The notes under the pieces were generated by a model, which was not told the origin of the DNA, did no database searches, and saw nothing but the letters and a program-made list of their open reading frames with translations. Below are positions 7,638 through 17,430 of a DNA stretch of 37,486 nt, piece by piece. Within the stretch, counting starts at the first letter, position 1. Each line of letters opens with the position of its first letter. Source of the DNA: Streptomyces sudanensis (GTDB lineage Bacteria; Actinomycetota; Actinomycetes; Streptomycetales; Streptomycetaceae). Where the stretch lies: contig NZ_CP095474.1 in assembly GCF_023614315.1 (NCBI RefSeq), forward strand, positions 2,939,282 through 2,976,767, given 5' to 3'. Position numbers and translations under genes: made by a program.

Positions 7638-9400
7638 TCAGCCGCCGGTGGTGGAGCCGCCGTCGGCGGCCGTGGACCCCGTCGTCATTCCGCCCTGCTG
7701 ACCGGAGCCGGTCACTCCGGTGGTGTCGCCGCCGCTGCCGCCGCCCGTGTCGGTCGAGCCGGTCGTCCCGCCGTCGCCGGTGCCTCCGTCGCCCGTACCG
7801 CCGTCGCCGGTGCTGCCGCCGGTCGTGCCGCCGTCGGTCGTGCCGGTGGTGTCGCCGCCGCCGTCGGTCGTGCCGGTGGTGTCGCCGCCATCGGTGGGAC
7901 CGTCCGTCGTCGCCCCCGTGTCACCGGTGCCGCCGCTCGTGGAGAACGTCGGCGGCCGGCTGTACGACGGCGCCCTCGGGGGCCACGACGGGCGGTCCCC
8001 GCCGCCGTTCCCGCCGCCGCTCGACGTGCCGGGCTGCTGCGTCTCCTCCCGGGGCTCCGATGCGGACGGGGTGGGGGGGTGGGGGTGAGGGTGGGCGAGA
8101 CCGACGGGGTCGGGCTGGTGGTCGGCTTCATGTCCGTGCCGGGCGTCGTCTCGCCCGCGTTCATCGCGTACACGATGCCCGCCACGATCGCGACCAGCGC
8201 GAACGCGACGAACAGCAGGACCTTGCCGCGGCCGCCGCCCCCGCGTTCGTACCCGCCCGGGTAGGCGCCGTCGTCGGGGTTCGGCGGCGGCAGGATCGGG
8301 GCCTGCGAGGTGTCGCCGTGCAGCGGCATCGGCCGGGACGGCGTGGACGGGCCCGCCAGCCCGCCCATCACGGCGGTCGCCGCGACGCCGCCGCGCGGGG
8401 TGTGGCCGCCCTCGTGCAGGTCGACCTGCCCGGTGCTCCACGTCCCGGTGTGGCCGCCCTGCTCCTGGAGCATGCTCAGCCCGTACTGGATCAGCCCGCG
8501 CATCTCCTCGGCGCTCTGGAACCGGTCGTCCGGGTCCTTCGCCAGCGCCCGCATCACCAGCCCGTCCAGCTCCGGCGGGGCCTCGTCGAACACCTGGGAC
8601 GGCGGTACCGGCACGTCCTGCACGTGCTGGTACACCACGGACAGCGGCGTCTCGCCCACGAACGGGGGCCGCAGCGCCAGCAGCTCGTACAGCAGGCAGC
8701 CCGTGGCGTACAGGTCGGAGCGGTGGTCGACGGCCTTGCCGAGGGCCTGCTCGGGCGACAGGTACTGGGGGGTCCCCATGACCATGCCGGTCTGCGTCAT
8801 CGTCGTGGACGCCCCGTGCAGGGCGCGGGCGATGCCGAAGTCCATGACCTTGACGGCGCCGCTGTTGGTGATGATGACGTTCGCCGGCTTGATGTCGCGG
8901 TGCACGATGCCGTGCTGGTGCGAGTAGGCCAGCGCCTCCAGCACGCCCGACACGATGGCCAGCGCCCGCTCGGGCGGCATCGTCTCCGCGCCGACCAGCA
9001 GCTCCCGGATGGTGCGGCCCTCGACCAGCTCCATGACGATGTACGGCACGGACTGGCCGTTCACCTCGTCCTCGCCGGAGTCGTACACCGCCACGATCGC
9101 GTGGTGGTTCAGCCCCGCGACGGACTGGGCCTCGCGCGTGAAGCGGGCCTTGGAGACCGGGTCCTCCGCCAGGTCGGCCCGGAGGAGCTTCACCGCGACC
9201 GTCCGGCCCAGCCGCACGTCCTCCGCCGCGAACACCTCGGCCATGCCGCCGCGGCCGAGGCGGCGGGTCAGGCGGTAGCGGCCGTCGCCGACCAGGCCGC
9301 CGGCGCCGAACTCGACGGCTTCGCCGCGCCCCGGCGCCCCGTCGTCCGACACGCCGCCGCCACCTGCTTCGGATCCGGGTGCCATCGTCCTCGCCGTCAT
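7638..9400 (-). CDS. membrane Ser/Thr protein kinase with apparent -1 frameshift in its tail
   Basis: Hanks-type kinase. Kinase-domain landmarks: glycine loop LGRGGMAEVF (about 48-57), K71, catalytic H167-R168-D169 in GIVHRDIKPANV, D187-F188-G189, and activation loop STTMTQTGMVMGTPQYLSPEQ. A juxtamembrane linker leads to one membrane helix at about 392-413. At the C7 tract (8079-8073) the frame with natural G/C third positions switches by -1. Read on in that frame, the protein ends at 7638 with a Gly/Thr/Ser/Asp-rich extracellular tail, about 587 residues in all. Without the switch it would end at 7712 with an Arg/Ala/Pro-rich tail that looks out of frame. No PASTA repeats are seen. ATG 9400 is the longest plausible start; ATG 9385 is an alternative. 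It diverges from another kinase gene at 9698. Confidence 0.75.
7831..7890. repeat. 30-bp tandem duplication in kinase tail
   Basis: Two adjacent 30-base copies (7831-7860 and 7861-7890) that differ only in the last base. They encode part of the Gly/Thr/Asp-rich tail of the minus-strand kinase. The length is a multiple of three, so copy-number change would keep the frame. Confidence 0.75.
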
Positions 9401-9615
9401 TTCCGTTGCCGTCCGCGCGCTGTGCCCGCGAGCGGTGTGCCGCCGTCTTCCCAGGGGTGCTTCGCCACGTCACGCTACAGCCTTCGTGTGACGCGCCGGT
9501 TCGGGATGGACCGGCCATCCAACCGGTTTCCCGTACGCCCGTGCAAATTCCGCGCGGTCCGCGTGACGCTTCCGGGACGCTTCCGGTGCGTACGGTCACG
9601 GAACAGGCCTCCGGC

Positions 9616-9643
9616 TTGACGTGTCCGTGCCCTGGGGCAGACT
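9616..9643 (+). promoter_or_regulatory. candidate housekeeping promoter for plus-strand kinase
   Basis: TTGACG (9616-9621), a 16-base spacer, then CAGACT (9638-9643). This is a close match to the Streptomyces vegetative sigma consensus TTGACN / TAGACT-type elements, 55 bases upstream of the kinase start codon at 9698. It is assigned by pattern only. Confidence 0.5.
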
Positions 9644-9697
9644 TGGCCCGTATATCCGGCAGATCGCCGCGGGCACGCGCGCGTAGGGGGAAGCACG

Positions 9698-11359
<1,662 letters not shown>

Positions 11360-11502
11360 CGCCGCCGCCTCGGCGTTTCCCCGCCGTTCGCCGCACGTTC
11401 CGCCGCGCGCACTGGGCCGTTCGGCCGTTTCGGGAGGCCCGGTGCGGCGCCGTGTGTGAGGGTGGGCGGAAACGAGCAACGCCGCGCGAAAGGGAGTCCC
11501 CG

Positions 11503-12246
11503 ATGGCTCCACGTCCTCGCACCGGACGGGCGGTCGCGCTGAGCTTCCTCCTCCTGTGCGCGACGGGCCCGCTCCACCTCGCGCACGCGGACGGCGGTGC
11601 GCCGCCGCGGGCGGGCACGGCGACGGGGCCCGCCGGGACGGCCTCCCCCACGCCCGGTACGGGGACGACGGCCCCGGGGCCCACCGCGTCCGGACCGGAC
11701 GGGCGGCCCGGCCCGCCCGGCTCCCCGACCGGCTCCCCGACCGGTGGGCCGGCCTCCCCGACGGGTGCTCCGCCGACTTCCTCCACCGGCCCCTCTCCCA
11801 CCGGACCGGGCGGTGCCGAGGCCGGTACCCCGGCCCCGCCGGGCACCGGGGAGCCCTCGCTGGCGGGACGGCCCGCCGGGGCCGGGCGGGAGCGGCCCGG
11901 CCGTCCCGAGCGCCCGTCCCCGAGCCCCTCCGCCACCCCGTCGCCGTCCTCCTCGCCGTCCGCCGGCCGCACGCGCACCGGTACGGTGCCGGAGCTCGGC
12001 CGCCACCACTGGGCCCCCTGGGACCACCGGGAGCGCTGGGACGCGGGACCGAAGACCGTACCGGAGCAGGGTTCGCACGCCGTCGTACCACCGCGGGGCA
12101 CCCCCTCCGCCGCCGCCTGGGAGCCGCACGGGCAGGCCGCCGAGACCGGCGTCGACCGGCGCGTCCCCGTCCTGACACTGGGCCTGGGGCTCACCCTGAT
12201 GGGAATCGGCTTCGGCTTCATCGGGCTCCGCGTCCGCCGTGCCTGA
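11503..12246 (+). CDS. secreted, C-terminally membrane-anchored Pro/Ser/Thr-rich protein
   Basis: 247-residue protein of unknown function. A signal peptide is visible (RPRTGR basic start, hydrophobic VALSFLLLCATG, likely cleavage after AHA at about residue 29). A long disordered Pro/Gly/Thr/Ser region (about 30-165) follows, then a short more ordered segment with several Trp, and a C-terminal hydrophobic helix (about 224-243) ending in RVRRA. That gives an outside protein tethered by its C terminus; no sortase LPXTG/LAXTG motif was seen. ATG at 11503 follows AAAGGGAG. It lies 143 bases downstream of the kinase on the same strand, so co-transcription is possible. It could be a cell-surface substrate or partner of that kinase, but this rests only on position. 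Confidence 0.7.
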   Translation: MAPRPRTGRAVALSFLLLCATGPLHLAHADGGAPPRAGTATGPAGTASPTPGTGTTAPGPTASGPDGRPGPPGSPTGSPTGGPASPTGAPPTSSTGPSPTGPGGAEAGTPAPPGTGEPSLAGRPAGAGRERPGRPERPSPSPSATPSPSSSPSAGRTRTGTVPELGRHHWAPWDHRERWDAGPKTVPEQGSHAVVPPRGTPSAAAWEPHGQAAETGVDRRVPVLTLGLGLTLMGIGFGFIGLRVRRA

Positions 12247-12471
12247 CGCCGCCGTCCGCGGTCGGGCCGCCGGGGGCCGGGGCCGCGTGCCTCCCGCGGA
12301 GGCCGGGGCGGCCCCGGGTGGCCCGGGACCGGCGCGGCCGTTCGGTACGGCTTGGAGGCGGCGTGGCCGTTCGGGGAGGATCGCACCGGTTCGTGCGTCC
12401 CGTACGGGGGTGGATCGTCCGTGTGCGGGGGCACACCGTGTGGTGAGACACCCGTGCGAGAGAATGACGGC

Positions 12472-13011
12472 ATGGAGATGCCGAGGAATGAACGGTCGCA
12501 GGAGGCCCCGCAGGTCCTGGTCGTCGGGCAGGACGGCATGGCGCTCGGTGGCGAGGGCGACGACGAGTCCCGTGAGACCCCGGTGACGGAGATGGTCGAG
12601 CAGCCGGCCAAGGTCATGCGGATCGGCAGCATGATCAAGCAGCTGCTGGAGGAGGTGCGGGCGGCTCCCCTCGACGAGGCCAGCCGCGTCCGGTTGAAGG
12701 AGATCCACCACAGTTCCGTGAAGGAGCTGGAGGAGGGACTGGCCCCGGAGCTCGTCGCGGAACTGGAGCGGCTGTCCCTCCCGTTCACCGACGAGAAGGT
12801 CCCCTCGGAGGCGGAACTGCGGATCGCCCAGGCCCAGTTGGTCGGGTGGCTGGAGGGCCTCTTCCACGGCATCCAGACGGCGCTGTTCGCCCAGCAGATG
12901 GCGGCCCGCGCCCAGTTGGAACAGATGCGCCGGGCCCTTCCCCCGGGCATGGCCGCGCCGCACGACGACGAGGGACACGGCCGCGCCCGGACCGGCGGCC
13001 CGTACCTGTGA
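12472..13011 (+). CDS. bpa: bacterial proteasome activator Bpa
   Basis: 179-residue homologue of Bpa/PafE, an ATP-independent ring that docks on the 20S proteasome and opens it for unfolded proteins. The helical core is visible (TEMVEQPAKVMRIGSMIKQLLEEVR, then LKEIHHSSVKELEEGLAPELVAEL, then long helices to about residue 165), followed by a short flexible tail ending GGPYL. The known docking tail in mycobacteria ends GQYL, so the terminal Tyr-Leu is kept but the Gln position is Pro. Start ATG at 12472 has GAGAGA upstream; ATG at 12478 is possible. The frame is open further upstream but without family resemblance. It ends before a strong bidirectional hairpin. Confidence 0.9.
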   Translation: MEMPRNERSQEAPQVLVVGQDGMALGGEGDDESRETPVTEMVEQPAKVMRIGSMIKQLLEEVRAAPLDEASRVRLKEIHHSSVKELEEGLAPELVAELERLSLPFTDEKVPSEAELRIAQAQLVGWLEGLFHGIQTALFAQQMAARAQLEQMRRALPPGMAAPHDDEGHGRARTGGPYL

Positions 13012-13025
13012 CCCCGTAGGCCCGC

Positions 13026-13076
13026 GAACGGCGAACGGCCCGGCACACCTCCCGTGCGCCGGGCCGTTCGCCGTTC
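13026..13076. terminator. bidirectional terminator between bpa and quinone oxidoreductase
   Basis: Perfect 19-bp inverted repeat (13026-13044 pairing with 13058-13076) with a 13-base loop, placed between two convergent genes, 14 bases after the bpa stop and 20 bases from the oxidoreductase stop. It can work in both directions. Confidence 0.8.
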
Positions 13077-13096
13077 CGCGGTGCCCGAGGCGGTCC

Positions 13097-14086
13097 TCAG
13101 GCGGCCGCGTCCGTGGTCAGCAGCACCTTGCCGACGTGGGTGCCGGCCTCCAGCACCCGATGGGCCTCCGCGGCCTGTGCCAGGGGGAGGACGCGGTGCA
13201 CGACGGGGCGGACGACGCCCGCCTCGATCAGCGGCCAGACGTGCTCCCGTACGGCGGCGACGATGGCCGCCTTCTCCTCCGGCGACCGCTGCCGCAGCGA
13301 GGTCGCCGTCACGGCGGCCCGCTTGGCGAGCAGCGCCCCCAGGTTCAGCTCGCCCTTGACACCGCCCTGGAGGCCGATGACGGCGAGCCGGCCGTTCACC
13401 GCGAGCGCCCTGACGTTCGGCCCCAGGTACTTGGCGCCCATGATGTCCAGGATGACGTCCGCGCCCGCCCCGTCGGTGGCCCTGCGCAGTTCCTCCGCGA
13501 AGTCCTGGGTGCGGTAGTCGATCAGGATGTCCGCGCCCAGCTCGGCGCAGCGGGCCAGTTTCTCCGGGCCGCCCGCGGTCACCGCGACCCGGGCGCCGAC
13601 CGCCTTGCCGAGCTGGATCGCCATCGTCCCGATGCCGCTGGCGCCGCCGTGCACCAGCAGGGTCTCGCCCGGGCTCAGGCGGGCCACCATGAAGACGTTC
13701 GACCACACGGTCGCGGTGACCTCCGGCAGCGCCGCCGCGGTCACCAGGTCGACGCCCTTCGGCACCGGCAGCAGCTGGCCGGCGGGGACGGCCGCCTTCT
13801 CGGCGTACCCCCCGCCCGCGAGCAGCGCGCACACCTCGTCGCCGACGGTCCAGCCGGAGACGCCCGGGCCCAGCGCGGCGATCCGGCCCGAGCACTCCAG
13901 GCCGGGGTACGGGGACGCGCCCGGCGGGGGGTCGTAGAAGCCCTGCCGCTGGAGCAGGTCGGCGCGGTTGACGGCACCAGCCACCACGTCGACGAGGACC
14001 TCGCCCTCTCCGGGCACGGGGTCGGGCACCTCGGACCAGACGAGCGCCTCGGGGCCTCCGGGTTCGGAAATCGTGATCGCACGCAT
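13097..14086 (-). CDS. NAD(P)H:quinone oxidoreductase, zinc-independent MDR family (PIG3-like)
   Basis: 329-residue medium-chain dehydrogenase/reductase of the quinone oxidoreductase group. The N terminus MRAITISEPGGPEAL and the PGLECSGRI segment match the PIG3-type (TIGR02824) pattern. The nucleotide-binding site is LVHGGASGIGTMAIQLGK. The Cys/His ligands of zinc alcohol dehydrogenases are absent, as expected for quinone reductases. It probably reduces quinones or enals with NADPH in the cytoplasm. The ATG at 14086 lies 10 bases after the K+ channel stop on the same strand, so it is the last gene of the mobA-moeA-channel-oxidoreductase operon. Ribosome-site evidence is weak. Confidence 0.88.
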   Translation of the reverse strand: MRAITISEPGGPEALVWSEVPDPVPGEGEVLVDVVAGAVNRADLLQRQGFYDPPPGASPYPGLECSGRIAALGPGVSGWTVGDEVCALLAGGGYAEKAAVPAGQLLPVPKGVDLVTAAALPEVTATVWSNVFMVARLSPGETLLVHGGASGIGTMAIQLGKAVGARVAVTAGGPEKLARCAELGADILIDYRTQDFAEELRRATDGAGADVILDIMGAKYLGPNVRALAVNGRLAVIGLQGGVKGELNLGALLAKRAAVTATSLRQRSPEEKAAIVAAVREHVWPLIEAGVVRPVVHRVLPLAQAAEAHRVLEAGTHVGKVLLTTDAAA

Positions 14087-14096
14087 GGCCGCGAGG

Positions 14097-15218
14097 CTAC
14101 TCCGCCGCCATGCCGGTCGAGGAGCCGTTCCACGCCGCGCCCTTCGGGGCCGCCACGCCGTTGGCGCCCTTCGACCGCTTGATCGCGATGACCCGGTCGG
14201 TCAGCTGGAGCGGGCTGGCCTCCGGGTCGTCGTACCCGATCAGGCGGTGGCCGCGCAGCACGCTCACCACCAGGTCCTCGGTGTCCCGGACGCTCCGGCC
14301 CGCCTCCGCCTTGGTCACCGGCCGCTCCACGATGTCGAGTCCGGTGCCCTGGTGGATCAGGTCCTCCAGTACCGTGCCCGCGCTGGGGCTCAGCACGGAC
14401 AGGCCGAGCAGCCGTCCCGCGGCGCTGGCACTGGTGATGACGGCGTCCGCCCCGGACTGGCGCAGCAGCGGGGCGTTCTCCTCCTCGCGCACCGCGGCGA
14501 TGATCTTGACTCCCCGGTTGAGCTGGCGCGCCGTGAGGGTGACGAGGACGGCGGTGTCGTCCCGCTGGGTGGCGACGATGATCTGGCGTGCCCGCTGGGC
14601 CTCGGCGCGGAGGAGCACATCGCTGCGGGTACCGTCGCCGACGACGCCGGTCAGCCCCTCCGCGTTGACCATCTCGATCACTTTGCTGCTCGGGTCGACC
14701 ACCACGACCTGCTGTTTCTTCAGCCCCGTGGCCATCAGGGTCTCCAGTGCGGAGCGCCCCTTCGTACCGAATCCGACGACGACCGTGTGGTCTCGCAAGG
14801 CCAACCTCCAACGCTTCTGGCGCCACTCCTCGCGGGTGCGCTCGGCCAGCACCTCCAGGGTGGTGCCGACCAGGATGATCAGGAAGAGCACGCGCAGCGG
14901 GGTCACGACCAGCACGTTGACCAGCCGGGCGCTGTCGCTCGCCGGCACGATGTCGCCGTAGCCGGTCGTCGAGAGCGTCACCGTGGCGTAGTAGACGGCG
15001 TCGAGGGCGCTGACCTGCCCGTCGACGTTGTCCTTGTACCCGCTGCTGTCGGCCACGACGATCAGCACCGTCACGAGCAGGACGAGAAGGGCGAGTGCCA
15101 GCCGCTGGCCGACCTGCCTCAGCGGATGCTCGACGATCCTCCTCGGCAGGCTGACCCGGCCGGTGGCCAGCTGGTCCTCCTCATGGCTGGCACGGGCTTC
15201 CCTGCTGGGGTGTTTCAC
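14097..15218 (-). CDS. potassium channel with RCK/TrkA-N domain
   Basis: 373-residue two-helix potassium channel subunit. TM1 is about 39-57, the pore has the selectivity filter TTGYGD at 84-89, TM2 is about 98-122, and a cytoplasmic RCK/TrkA-N Rossmann domain starts near residue 144 (VVVGFGTKGRSALE). A C-terminal TrkA-C-like part ends the protein. Start GTG at 15218 overlaps the moeA stop as GTGA, with AGAGAGG upstream; this start codon lies inside a parS palindrome. The frame remains open upstream to 15260, but those residues overlap moeA and are not channel-like. It probably forms tetramers gated by a cytoplasmic ligand such as a nucleotide or Ca2+. Confidence 0.9.
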   Translation of the reverse strand: MKHPSREARASHEEDQLATGRVSLPRRIVEHPLRQVGQRLALALLVLLVTVLIVVADSSGYKDNVDGQVSALDAVYYATVTLSTTGYGDIVPASDSARLVNVLVVTPLRVLFLIILVGTTLEVLAERTREEWRQKRWRLALRDHTVVVGFGTKGRSALETLMATGLKKQQVVVVDPSSKVIEMVNAEGLTGVVGDGTRSDVLLRAEAQRARQIIVATQRDDTAVLVTLTARQLNRGVKIIAAVREEENAPLLRQSGADAVITSASAAGRLLGLSVLSPSAGTVLEDLIHQGTGLDIVERPVTKAEAGRSVRDTEDLVVSVLRGHRLIGYDDPEASPLQLTDRVIAIKRSKGANGVAAPKGAAWNGSSTGMAAE

Positions 15219-15225
15219 GTGAAAC
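15212..15225. promoter_or_regulatory. parS: parS site (ParB binding)
   Basis: GTTTCACGTGAAAC, a perfect 14-base palindrome identical to the Streptomyces parS sequence, which is clustered around oriC and bound by ParB for chromosome segregation. Here it contains both the moeA stop (15215-15217) and the channel start (15216-15218), so parS is written into the coding junction. The extended form TGTTTCACGTGAAACG departs from the 16-base consensus only at the last base. Confidence 0.9.
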
Positions 15226-16527
15226 GCCTCTCTCGGGCCGGTGCCGCCGCGGCCGCCCACGGCAGGTCGAGGACCTCCGGCACGTCACCGGGCCGGGCGC
15301 CGCCGGGCGGCACCACGGCGAACCCGTCGGCGGCGGCGAGGCCGCGCAGCATGGCGGGGCCGGTGTAGTGGAGGGGCACGACCTGCCCGGTGCGGTGGAC
15401 GACCGGCACGAGGCGGGTGTCGTGGGGATGGCCGTGCACCTCGTCGCGCAGGGGTGCCCGGCGCGGCTCGGGGGGCCGGTGCCCGACGAGGCCGCGCAGC
15501 AGCGGCTCGGCGAGGGTGAGCAGCCCGGAGACGGCGGCCAGCGGGTTGCCCGGCAGCCCGACGAGGTACCGGGACGGGGTGAGGCGGGCCAGCAGCATGG
15601 GATGCCCCGGCCGCACCCGCACGCCGTCGACGAGGAGTTCGGCGCCCGCCTTGAGCAGGACGGGGCGGACGTGGTCGACCGGTCCGGCGGCGGTGCCCCC
15701 GGTGGTGACGACGAGGTCGGCGCCCGACCCGGTGACGGCCTCGTACAGCGCCTCCGCGTCGTCCCCGATGCGCCGCACGGCGACGACCTCCGCCCCCAGG
15801 GAGCGCAGCCAGGGGCCCAGCATGGGGCCGAGGGCGTCCCGGACGAGCCCGTCGTGGGGGACGCCCGAGGCGAGCAGTTCGTCGCCGAGGACGAGGATCT
15901 CGGCACGGGGCGGCTCGACGGTGGCCAGTTCGTCGTACCCCGCGGCGGCGGCCAGGCCGAGGGCGGCGGGGGTGAGCACCGTGGCGGCGGGGAGGAGTTC
16001 GTCGCCGGTGCGGCACTCCTGGCCGCGCGGGCGGATGTCCTGGCCGGGCGCCGGCTCGTACCGGGCGTGCAGATGGCCGCCCGGTCCCGTGCCGCCGCGG
16101 CCCGCCTCGGTGCGGGCGTGCTCGGAGCGGACGACGGCGGTGGTGTCGGCGGGGACGCGGGCGCCCGTCGCGATGCGCACCGCGACGCCGTCGGGCAGTA
16201 CCGGGACCCCGCCGCGGCCCGCGAGGACCGCCTCCCCCTCGCGGACCTCCCACGGCCCGGGACCGGCGACCGCCCAGCCGTCCATGGCGGCGGTGTCGAA
16301 CGGCGGCAGGTCGGTGAGGGCGGCCAACGGCTCGGCGAGGACCCGTCCGAGCGCTTCGTGGAGGGGCACCCGGCGGGTCCGGGGAGTCGTGCCGCGGCCC
16401 GCGCGGTCGGCCGCGGCGCGGGCCCGGTGCCAGGGGGTGCCGCCGGGCGGGAAGGTCGCGGGAGGGCCGGCGGGGGGCCGACCAGGGCGAGGGCTTCGTC
16501 GACGCCGTCGGCGTCCTGCTCGGTCAT
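15215..16527 (-). CDS. moeA: molybdopterin molybdenumtransferase MoeA, apparent -1 frameshift near N terminus
   Basis: MoeA inserts molybdate into adenylylated molybdopterin to form Moco. The clear open part runs from 16369 to 15215 (384 residues): VPLHEALGRVLAEPL, the hallmark FDTAAMDGWAV, the VVTTGG region, and GLPGNPLAAVSG. The natural start is ATG at 16527, which overlaps the mobA stop as ATGA and begins MTEQDADGVDEALAL, but in another frame. Adding one C to the C6 tract (16477-16472) would join the two frames and restore a typical MoeA N terminus (PWHRARAAADRAGR before VPLHEAL). So the gene as written is broken by one base or needs -1 slippage. The stop lies in a parS palindrome and overlaps the channel start. 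Confidence 0.78.
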
Positions 16528-17363
16528 CCCGCGTCGGCCTCGCCGTCCCAGCGGCTCGCGAGCGCGGCCGCCTTCCGGACCGCCTCCGCCACGGCCTGCG
16601 GGCCGCCCTCCGCCGTGGCCGCCGCGTACCCCACGAGGAAGGTCGTGAGCGGCGCGGCGGGCCGGGCGACGCCGTGGGCTGCGTCGCGGGCCAGGTCGAG
16701 CAGCAGGGCGGTGTCGACGTCGAGTTCGACGCCGAGTTCGGCCTTCACCGCGGTGATCCATTCGTCCAGCACGTTCCCATGCTCCCTGATGCGGGCCCGG
16801 GCCGCGGCGAGGTCTTCCCAGGTGTCGCAGTCGAACGCGGCGAGCGGCCGGGCGGGGACCCGGGCGATGTCCAGTTCCTGCGTCAGCAGACGCAGGGGCA
16901 ACCCGGAGAGAGGACCGTGCTCGGTGGCGAGGAGGGCGATCTCGCGGCGCAGCGGTTCGGTGCGGTAGGCGGCGAGGAGGGGTTGGTCGCGTCCCTCCTC
17001 GTCGACGGCGAGGACGGCTTCGGCGGTCGACGCGGCGAGCGCGTCGACGAGGTGCCGCACGGCCGCTCGGTCCAGGAACGGCAGGTCGCCGCCGAGGGCG
17101 ACGACCGTGTCGGCGCCGACGTGCCGCACCCCGGCGGCCAGGGCGGCGACGGGCCCGCCGCCCGGCGGTTCCTCCCGCGCCCACAGAACGGGCCGGGAGG
17201 TCGGTCGCCGGCCTCCGACCACCACGGCCCGCCCGGCGTCGCGGCAGGCGTGCAGCACCCGGTCGAGCAGGGTGCGCCCCCCGACGCTCAGGCCGGGCTT
17301 GTCCGCGCCACCGAGTCGCCTCGCGGCGCCTCCTGCCAGGACGACGGCGTCGAATCGGGTCAC
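16524..17363 (-). CDS. mobA: molybdenum cofactor guanylyltransferase MobA fused to a DUF6457-type domain
   Basis: 279 residues. The first about 190 form an NTP-transferase fold: signature VVLAGGAARRLGGADKP (7-23), a LGGDLPFL metal-site segment (90-97), and PLSGLPLR later. This matches MobA, which adds GMP to Mo-molybdopterin. Residues about 198-270 (LDEWITAVKAELGVELDVDT ... AHGVARPAAPLTTFLVGYA) match a small helical domain annotated as DUF6457 in actinobacteria, here fused to MobA. Start GTG at 17363 (TRFDAVVLAGG follows); the open frame extends upstream without resemblance. Its stop overlaps the moeA ATG, so translation is coupled. It is first gene of a four-gene operon insulated from BCKDH operon 2 by a hairpin. 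Confidence 0.87.
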   Translation of the reverse strand: MTRFDAVVLAGGAARRLGGADKPGLSVGGRTLLDRVLHACRDAGRAVVVGGRRPTSRPVLWAREEPPGGGPVAALAAGVRHVGADTVVALGGDLPFLDRAAVRHLVDALAASTAEAVLAVDEEGRDQPLLAAYRTEPLRREIALLATEHGPLSGLPLRLLTQELDIARVPARPLAAFDCDTWEDLAAARARIREHGNVLDEWITAVKAELGVELDVDTALLLDLARDAAHGVARPAAPLTTFLVGYAAATAEGGPQAVAEAVRKAAALASRWDGEADAG

Positions 17364-17394
17364 GTGCCCAGTATGGTCGCCGCCGGGGCGGAGC

Positions 17395-17427
17395 GGGACC
17401 CGGCCCCGGGGAACGGGGCCGGGTCCC
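17395..17427 (-). terminator. hairpin terminator after BCKDH operon 2
   Basis: Perfect 13-bp stem (17395-17407 with 17415-17427) and a 7-base loop, beginning only 3 bases past the E2 stop and 31 bases before the mobA start on the same strand. It should end the second BCKDH transcript. Confidence 0.75.
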
Positions 17428-17430
17428 GGA

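Noticed and set aside
7712-8079. Arg/Ala/Pro-rich kinase tail in the unshifted frame as the true C terminus
   Set aside because: Codon third positions favour the other frame, which gives the usual Gly/Thr-rich outer tail; kept only as an alternative in the frameshift finding.
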